From CAYGLV01 sp964351025 (GTDB lineage Bacteria > Actinomycetota > Thermoleophilia > Gaiellales > Gaiellaceae), in contig CAYGLV010000077.1 of assembly GCA_964351025.1 (NCBI GenBank), forward strand, positions 1-8,759: a stretch of 8,759 bases of DNA. Direction: 5' to 3'. The notes below the pieces were generated by a model. That model was not told the origin of the DNA, made no database searches, and worked only from the letters and a program-made list of their open reading frames with translations. Of the stretch, positions 5,290-8,759 are shown piece after piece (the first letter of the stretch is position 1; each line of letters starts with the position of its first letter). Position numbers and translations under genes: made by a program.

Positions 5290-6060
5290 CTAGGCGGCGA
5301 AGGCAGCGCTTGCCGCGGCGACGTCGATCCTCGCACCGCGGTGTTCCCGCGTCGTCTGCAGCCAGTCGGCGAGCTGAGGGCGCGGCACGACCCACACCGT
5401 GCCCTTCTTGACGGGTGCCTCGCCGTTCGGCACGCACACGACGGCGGTCACCCACCCGATACCAGTCAGATCGCGAAGCTCCATTGCGGCGCCGACGGCT
5501 TGTGAGCCTGCAGCGGAGCGGTAAGCCCCGCTCTTCGTCTCGACGACGAACGCGCCGGTGGGCCCAATCGCGATGTGGTCGATGTTCCCGCCGTACTGCT
5601 TCTTCCAGTTGTGCGTCACGAACCACTCAGGCGGGAGCTGCTCAAGCTCCTTGCTCACAGCCTTCTCGGAGCCGGCTCCGATCAGGTAGTCGAGCGCGAT
5701 GTCGCCTCTTCGGTTGAACTCGATCAGCAGCATGATGCTGAGCCCTGAGAGCGCCAGGACAGCAACGACTCCCTCGGGATCGCGCGACCAGTCGCTCAGG
5801 GCGGCGGTGACCATCAGGGCGAGAACGGCAAGCTGCACGGCGACCAGTGCGAGAAGCTTCGCCGCCTCGAGCTGACCCTGCCGACGAACGTGACCCGCGG
5901 CGACGCCCGGCAGCTCGATCGGGCGCATCCGTGCTGCGAGTCCAGCGGCAACGCCGCCGGCGATTCCGAGCGCCAGCACCGGCGCGCCGGTCAGCAAGTA
6001 CAAGAGCGCGATCAGAAAGCCGAGCACGGCGAGGCCGAACTCCCAGGCGCGCACCTTCAT
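5290..6060 (-). CDS. Membrane-anchored NERD-domain nuclease-like protein, copy 2
   Basis: The protein has 256 residues from the ATG at 6060. The open frame continues upstream to 6246, but that part runs antiparallel through integrase codons out of frame and is Arg-rich. Architecture is the same as copy 1: hydrophobic segments at about 7-24, 26-42, 68-90 and 97-113, then the NERD domain with GNIDHIAIGPTGAFVVETKSG-type core (D161, E174, K176). Differences from copy 1 are scattered and mostly conservative (for example E/K swaps in the linker, V/I/L changes in membrane segments), which suggests both copies were kept under selection. It lies 65 bases downstream of the intact integrase on the same strand and probably shares its transcript. 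No clear Shine-Dalgarno precedes the ATG, so expression may rely on read-through. The recurrent integrase-NERD order implies that this protein travels with the integrase. Substrate is unknown. Confidence 0.88.
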   Translation of the reverse strand: MKVRAWEFGLAVLGFLIALLYLLTGAPVLALGIAGGVAAGLAARMRPIELPGVAAGHVRRQGQLEAAKLLALVAVQLAVLALMVTAALSDWSRDPEGVVAVLALSGLSIMLLIEFNRRGDIALDYLIGAGSEKAVSKELEQLPPEWFVTHNWKKQYGGNIDHIAIGPTGAFVVETKSGAYRSAAGSQAVGAAMELRDLTGIGWVTAVVCVPNGEAPVKKGTVWVVPRPQLADWLQTTREHRGARIDVAAASAAFAA

Positions 6061-6125
6061 GTCGTGTTGATCGGCAGCGGAGAGTTCCGGCACGAGCGTT
6101 GCGTGACGCCCGCGGTCGCAGACGG

Positions 6126-7169
6126 TTAGTCGCCGTCGCAGAGAGCTGCGTAGTCCAGCTCCGTCTCGTCCGTGAGCACATGCGTGTATGTGTTGGCCGT
6201 CACGGCCAGGTTGCGCTGACCGACGTGCTCGCCGATCCGGGCCCACGGGACGCCGCGCAGGTGGTCAAGCGAGATCCGGCGGTGGCGGAGGTCGTGAGGG
6301 CTGAATGTCGGCACGCCGGCGGCCGTGCACGCCCTCGCGATGCCGGTACGGAGGCGGTCGGCGGTGACGCCCTGGAAGACGAGGCGGTCGGGCGTGCGGT
6401 CGTCGCGCGGGACGAGCCCGCACACGGCGTCGAAGAGCACAGGATGGACCGGCACCCACCGGGCCTTGCCTGTCTTCGCTACGGCCTGCGAGACCCGCCA
6501 GCGGCCGCGGGCCTCGTCGATGTCGCCCCACGTGAGCGCCTCGAGCTCACCGACGCGCATGCCGGTCGCGTCGAGCACGAGCAGGGGGAGCCGATAGCGA
6601 GCGGGGAGGAGGTGATGGACCGCCAAGACGTGCTCCGCGGTTGGGGGCTGGATCTCGGCCCGCGACTCGCGCGGCAGCTTCACCGTCACTCGATCGCGTG
6701 CCACGTTCGGCGTCACACCCGCGAAGTCGAGCACCATGGCGAGCGTCGCCAGTGTCTTCCGGATCGACTCGCGTGCGAGGCCTTCGGCGTTCAAGTCGGC
6801 GACGAGAGCGGCGACGTCGTCCGGACGGATCTCTGCGGCGGCGCGGTTGCCGAGACGCGGGAGGATCCGCTTGAGGTTCACCTCGTAGGTGGCGGCGGTG
6901 CCGGCGGCGACGTCGACGCGGGAGGCGCGCCACTGCTCGGCGAGCGCGCGAACGGTCGGCTGCTCGGGCGCCGCGGCCAGGACATTCAGGTCAGGTACGC
7001 GCAGCGCGGAGAGCTCGCCGATGACGTAGTCGCGGCGGATCTTCGCATCGCGCATCGTACGGAACGTTCCCCCATACCGAGGGACGCTCTCGCGCCCTCC
7101 GAGCCGGAACCGCACGCGGTACCGCATCCCGTCCTTTCTAGGCCGTCGTTCGATCCATGCGCTAGCCAT
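6126..7169 (-). CDS. Tyrosine site-specific integrase
   Basis: The protein has 347 residues from an ATG at 7169; an in-frame TAA lies four codons upstream, so the start is well bounded. An N-terminal arm-binding-like segment (YRVRFRLGGRE...RYGGTFRTMRDA) is followed by a core-binding SAM-like domain (about 72-165) and the catalytic domain (about 175-340). Catalytic residues are R205 (ATGMRVGELEAL), K232 or K235 (AKTGKARW), H292 and R295 (HDLRHRR) and Y328 (TANTYTH). The second His/Trp position (usually LGH) is Gln here (VGQRN). It catalyses integration and excision of the element, with the small upstream gene as probable directionality factor, 9 bases away. The remnant at 1962-2081 is a close relative. 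No tRNA or obvious att core is seen next to it. Confidence 0.93.
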   Translation of the reverse strand: MASAWIERRPRKDGMRYRVRFRLGGRESVPRYGGTFRTMRDAKIRRDYVIGELSALRVPDLNVLAAAPEQPTVRALAEQWRASRVDVAAGTAATYEVNLKRILPRLGNRAAAEIRPDDVAALVADLNAEGLARESIRKTLATLAMVLDFAGVTPNVARDRVTVKLPRESRAEIQPPTAEHVLAVHHLLPARYRLPLLVLDATGMRVGELEALTWGDIDEARGRWRVSQAVAKTGKARWVPVHPVLFDAVCGLVPRDDRTPDRLVFQGVTADRLRTGIARACTAAGVPTFSPHDLRHRRISLDHLRGVPWARIGEHVGQRNLAVTANTYTHVLTDETELDYAALCDGD

Positions 7170-7178
7170 GCCTAGACG

Positions 7179-7415
7179 TTACGCCCGGACGCGGTCGTCA
7201 CGGTAGACGCTCCGCTCGAGCAGCTCGACGTACTCCTCGGCGCGGATCATCGGTCGCGAGTACCCCGGCAGCCAGACGACGGGCAACGCGCGAAAGACCG
7301 CATCGACCGCCCGCCGCTCGAGTCCGAGCTCGCGTAGATGCGTCCGCGTCAGGAGCGCCCCGGGAGTGTGGAGCAGTTCCGCGACCGGCACTCGCTGGCC
7401 GTGTTCAGGTGCCAC
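7179..7415 (-). CDS. Small excisionase-like DNA-binding protein
   Basis: The protein has 78 residues from a GTG at 7415. A very strong ribosome site (AGGAGGT, 5 bases upstream) fixes this start. The middle reads LLTRTHLRELGLERRAVDAV, a helix-turn-helix-like stretch, followed by FRALPVVWLPGYSRPMIRAE and a final helix (YVELLERSVYRDD), as in small recombination directionality factors and element-encoded DNA-binding proteins. It ends 9 bases before the integrase ATG, so the two are almost certainly co-transcribed. The likely role is Xis: to bend att DNA and steer the integrase toward excision, perhaps also to regulate the divergent operon. The Xis assignment rests on size, HTH-like pattern and position, not on a diagnostic motif. 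Confidence 0.75.
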   Translation of the reverse strand: MAPEHGQRVPVAELLHTPGALLTRTHLRELGLERRAVDAVFRALPVVWLPGYSRPMIRAEEYVELLERSVYRDDRVRA

Positions 7416-7420
7416 ATGTC

Positions 7421-7427
7421 ACCTCCT
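7421..7427 (-). promoter_or_regulatory. Strong ribosome binding site of xis-like gene
   Basis: AGGAGGT on the minus strand lies 5 bases before the GTG at 7415. It is the best Shine-Dalgarno in the window and decides the GTG start over an overlapping out-of-frame ATG at 7417. Confidence 0.8.
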
Positions 7428-7464
7428 CGTTGACCGCCACGAAGCTCCTCAGGGTGCACGGCGA

Positions 7465-7493
7465 GCCTGACGCAGACATGACGTGCGCCTGAC
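7465..7493. repeat. GCCTGAC direct repeat in divergent regulatory region
   Basis: GCCTGAC occurs at 7465 and 7487, 22 bases apart (about two helical turns), in the divergent gap between the xis-like gene and the HTH/PIN operon. The spacing would place two proteins on the same DNA face. Short 7-mers can recur by chance in GC-rich DNA, so support is limited. Confidence 0.3.
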
Positions 7494-7510
7494 AAGCGCG
7501 TAAACCATAT

Positions 7511-7526
7511 TGTCCATTACGTCCAG
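7511..7526. promoter_or_regulatory. Possible operator with GTCCA repeats
   Basis: TGTCCAttacGTCCA carries two GTCCA copies 10 bp apart, framed by CATA (7506) and TATG (7527). The stretch is AT-richer than its surroundings and lies just upstream of the HTH/PIN promoter. It is a candidate binding site for the HTH protein or the Xis-like protein. The repeat is seen; the role is inferred. Confidence 0.3.
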
Positions 7527-7539
7527 TATGTAGAAGATG

Positions 7540-7568
7540 TTGACTTTGCCGATAATGTGGCGTACTGT
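7540..7568 (+). promoter_or_regulatory. Promoter of HTH/PIN operon
   Basis: TTGACT (7540-7545) and TACTGT (7563-7568) are separated by exactly 17 bases. The first matches the sigma-70-type -35 at five of six positions and the second fits TANNNT. Transcription would begin near 7575, leaving a short leader with the AAAGGGAGGG ribosome site before the ATG at 7591. Confidence 0.65.
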
Positions 7569-7590
7569 GAAATCCGAAAGGGAGGGCGCG

Positions 7591-7890
7591 ATGTCGGAAC
7601 TCAGCACCGGACTTGAACCTCAGCTACTGAAGCCCACGGAGGTCGCGAACCTCCTGCGCGTCTCAAGAAGCACGATCAACAACTGGATCCAGGACGGGTC
7701 GATCCCGTACATCAAGCTCCCCGGCGGGAGCTACCGGATCCCGCTGCGCGGGCTGATTGCGTCGCTGAGGAGCAACTACGACTTGAGCGGCACGCTCGAG
7801 GCGATCTCGGCTGCTGCTCGTGAAACCGGCTTCGACGCTGCCGCGGCCGTAGCCGCCGCGGGCGGCGAAGACGAGGACGACGAAAACTAG
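7591..7890 (+). CDS. MerR/Xis-like HTH protein, probable antitoxin
   Basis: The protein has 99 residues from the ATG at 7591, which is preceded by GGGAGG at 5 bases. The frame is open from 7537, but that extension would overlap the promoter. Residues 12-58 form a winged HTH of the excisionase/MerR (HTH_17-like) type: LLKPTEVANLLRVSRSTINN, then WIQDGSIPYIKLPGGSYRIP, where the GG-S-YRIP turn is the wing. The C-terminal part is a helical Ala-rich segment ending in an acidic tail (GGEDEDDEN). It lies 36 bases upstream of a PIN-domain gene. A DNA-binding N-terminus plus a toxin-masking tail is the usual antitoxin plan, so it is read as antitoxin and autorepressor. A role as a general element regulator remains possible. 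Confidence 0.82.
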   Translation: MSELSTGLEPQLLKPTEVANLLRVSRSTINNWIQDGSIPYIKLPGGSYRIPLRGLIASLRSNYDLSGTLEAISAAARETGFDAAAAVAAAGGEDEDDEN

Positions 7891-7926
7891 CGCCGCCCGC
7901 CGCCACGTCTGAGAGAGTTGCGGGCG

Positions 7927-8637
7927 GTGCAACTCGTCGTCTGCGACACGACCACGCTCTTCCCGGCCCTTGTCAACGACGCCAGCCTGTACCGAAAGCT
8001 GCTCGTGGTGTTCGCCTGGGGCAAGCTCCACCACGAGCTGCGCGCGATTCAGGACGAGCACATGGAGATCGAGCGCTTCCTCGCCGAGAACCCCGGCTCG
8101 ACCTACGAGGGCAGTCGCGCAGAAGAGCAGTACGAGACCGCCCGCGACCGCATCGCGCGGCTCGAAGAGCACCTTCCGGTCATGACCCCGAAGGACTTCG
8201 GTCTCGTGGTGTCCCCCGCCATCACGCAGGAGCTCGAGAACAACATGGGCGGCATCCGCTCCGCCCTCGGGAACCAGACTCCGGAAGCGATCGAGCAGTT
8301 CGTCGGCGCGGCCGTGGCCGTCGCGTCGGTCTACGTGGTCTCCGGTTTCGACCGCGAGATCCCGAAGTACACCAAGGGCAGAGACCGCGATGACGACCCG
8401 ATCATCCACACCGCTGTCCTCGCCCGAGCGGAGTGGATCCTCTCTCAGGACAAGCAGCACATCGCGCTCACCCACAGGCGGCCGACGGAATACGTCGATC
8501 CGGAGTCAGGTCGTGTGCACCGGGCTGTCCGCCTCAGCTACTTCCTCGAACGCGTCATCTGCAGCGGCTACCACTTCGGCGAGGATGACCTCAAGCAGAT
8601 CGACGGCAGGCTGCTCGAGATCGTCCTCGGCCGGTGA
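7927..8637 (+). CDS. PIN-domain protein, probable toxin of the HTH/PIN pair
   Basis: The protein has 236 residues from GTG at 7927, with a purine run GAGAGAG 9 bases upstream; TTG at 7918 is an alternative that would sit right on that run. PIN features are an early acidic strand (LVVCDTTTLF, D7), a mid Glu (SPAITQELENN, E102/E104), a late acidic cluster (GRDRDDDPIIHTAVLARAEW, D155-D157) and ILSQDK (D175). These give the acidic set that binds Mg/Mn in PIN ribonucleases. It is longer than VapC (about 130 residues): a charged helical insert (about 36-85, HHELRAIQDEHMEIERFL) follows the first helix, and there is a ~60-residue C-terminal extension. Partner and spacing suggest a toxin that cleaves RNA and is held by the HTH protein. 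A defence effector is an alternative reading. Confidence 0.82.
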   Translation: MQLVVCDTTTLFPALVNDASLYRKLLVVFAWGKLHHELRAIQDEHMEIERFLAENPGSTYEGSRAEEQYETARDRIARLEEHLPVMTPKDFGLVVSPAITQELENNMGGIRSALGNQTPEAIEQFVGAAVAVASVYVVSGFDREIPKYTKGRDRDDDPIIHTAVLARAEWILSQDKQHIALTHRRPTEYVDPESGRVHRAVRLSYFLERVICSGYHFGEDDLKQIDGRLLEIVLGR

Positions 8638-8645
8638 TAGCGGCG

Positions 8646-8666
8646 AGCGGGTCCCGCGGACCGGCT
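8646..8666. terminator. Imperfect GC-rich hairpin after PIN gene
   Basis: AGC-g-GGTCC pairs with GGACC-g-GCT around a CGC loop (8 pairs, one G/G mismatch), 9 bases after the PIN stop. It lacks a T-run but is well placed to end or stabilise the HTH/PIN transcript. Confidence 0.4.
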
Positions 8667-8704
8667 GCGAGCCTCGCTCTGCGGTACCGGAAGTAGCGGT
8701 CGAA

Positions 8705-8724
8705 CTCGCGGCTGGCGCCGCGAG
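8705..8724. terminator. Perfect 8-bp GC hairpin
   Basis: CTCGCGGC and GCCGCGAG form a perfect 8-bp stem with a TGGC tetraloop, 67 bases after the PIN stop. No T-run follows. It may be a second terminator or the end of a gene lying to the right. The remaining bases to the window end show no gene. Confidence 0.4.
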
Positions 8725-8759
8725 CCGCTGCCCCGCCCAGCCGCCTAAATCCGGGGACT

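Noticed and set aside
6061..6246. N-terminal extension of NERD copy 2 to 6246
   Set aside because: It lies within integrase codons in another frame and is Arg-rich. ATG at 6060 aligns with the start of copy 1.
7065..7074. GGAACGTTCC palindrome
   Set aside because: It lacks the 4-base spacer of a LexA box and lies within integrase codons, so it is likely a chance palindrome.
5847..7175. Long plus-strand open frame of 442 codons
   Set aside because: It is antisense to the intact integrase and part of NERD copy 2. It has no recognisable domain, while the opposite strand shows full catalytic motifs.
7663..8475. Minus-strand frame of 270 codons opposite the HTH and PIN genes
   Set aside because: The plus-strand genes have a promoter, ribosome site and domain motifs. 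The minus frame has no motif and reads as a mirror.
8591..8759. Minus-strand frame entering from the right edge (REFDRYFRYRRARLAAGPRD)
   Set aside because: It overlaps the end of the PIN gene and contains the GC hairpins. There is too little sequence to call it a gene, though a gene end here cannot be excluded.
1..8759. tRNA, rRNA or CRISPR array
   Set aside because: No intact cloverleaf, rRNA-like stretch or regularly spaced repeat was seen on either strand; only a degenerate T-arm-like stretch was found at 1529-1552.

Overview
The window is GC-rich with strong GC bias at third codon positions, GTG and TTG starts, an Erm-type rRNA methyltransferase and a gram-positive-type LexA box. This points to an actinobacterial chromosome, possibly an uncultured Thermoleophilia-like lineage. 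The lineage is an inference from gene style only. No tRNA, rRNA or CRISPR array is visible. The content is accessory: a tyrosine integrase with an excisionase-like gene, a second broken integrase copy, several nuclease-fold genes, a KAP P-loop NTPase, an rRNA methyltransferase and an HTH/PIN gene pair.

Left arm (1-2087), all on the minus strand. A PD-(D/E)XK-like protein runs off the left edge (start 527). Upstream of it, in transcription order, are a membrane-anchored NERD nuclease-like protein (1392-625), a 225-base gap with tandem palindromes, a small Cys-rich zinc-ribbon-like protein (1965-1618) and the last ~39 codons of a tyrosine integrase (to 1962). The integrase fragment abuts the 3' end of the KAP gene.

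Centre (2084-5236). The KAP NTPase reads as one 688-residue protein, but a 1-base excess in an A5/T5 run at 2928-2932 splits it into two overlapping frames. A perfect GAAC-N4-GTTC LexA/SOS box lies 53 bases upstream of its GTG start. An Erm/KsgA-family methyltransferase diverges on the plus strand.

Right arm (5290-7415), minus strand. An intact excisionase-like gene, an intact 347-residue integrase and a second NERD membrane protein form one unit. The NERD protein is about 80 % identical to the left copy by eye. The order integrase then NERD is therefore present twice in the same orientation, and the two copies flank erm and KAP. This looks like accretion of two related integrative elements, or insertion of cargo into a duplicated integrase-NERD module.

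Far right (7416-8759). Diverging from the excisionase/integrase unit is a plus-strand operon with a clear promoter (TTGACT-N17-TACTGT) and ribosome site. It encodes a small MerR/Xis-like HTH protein with an acidic tail and a PIN-domain protein, with the layout of a toxin-antitoxin pair. It is followed by GC-rich hairpins. KAP NTPase, two NERD proteins, a PD-(D/E)XK protein and the HTH/PIN pair next to an integrase suggest a mobile defence or stability island. That role is inferred from context only.
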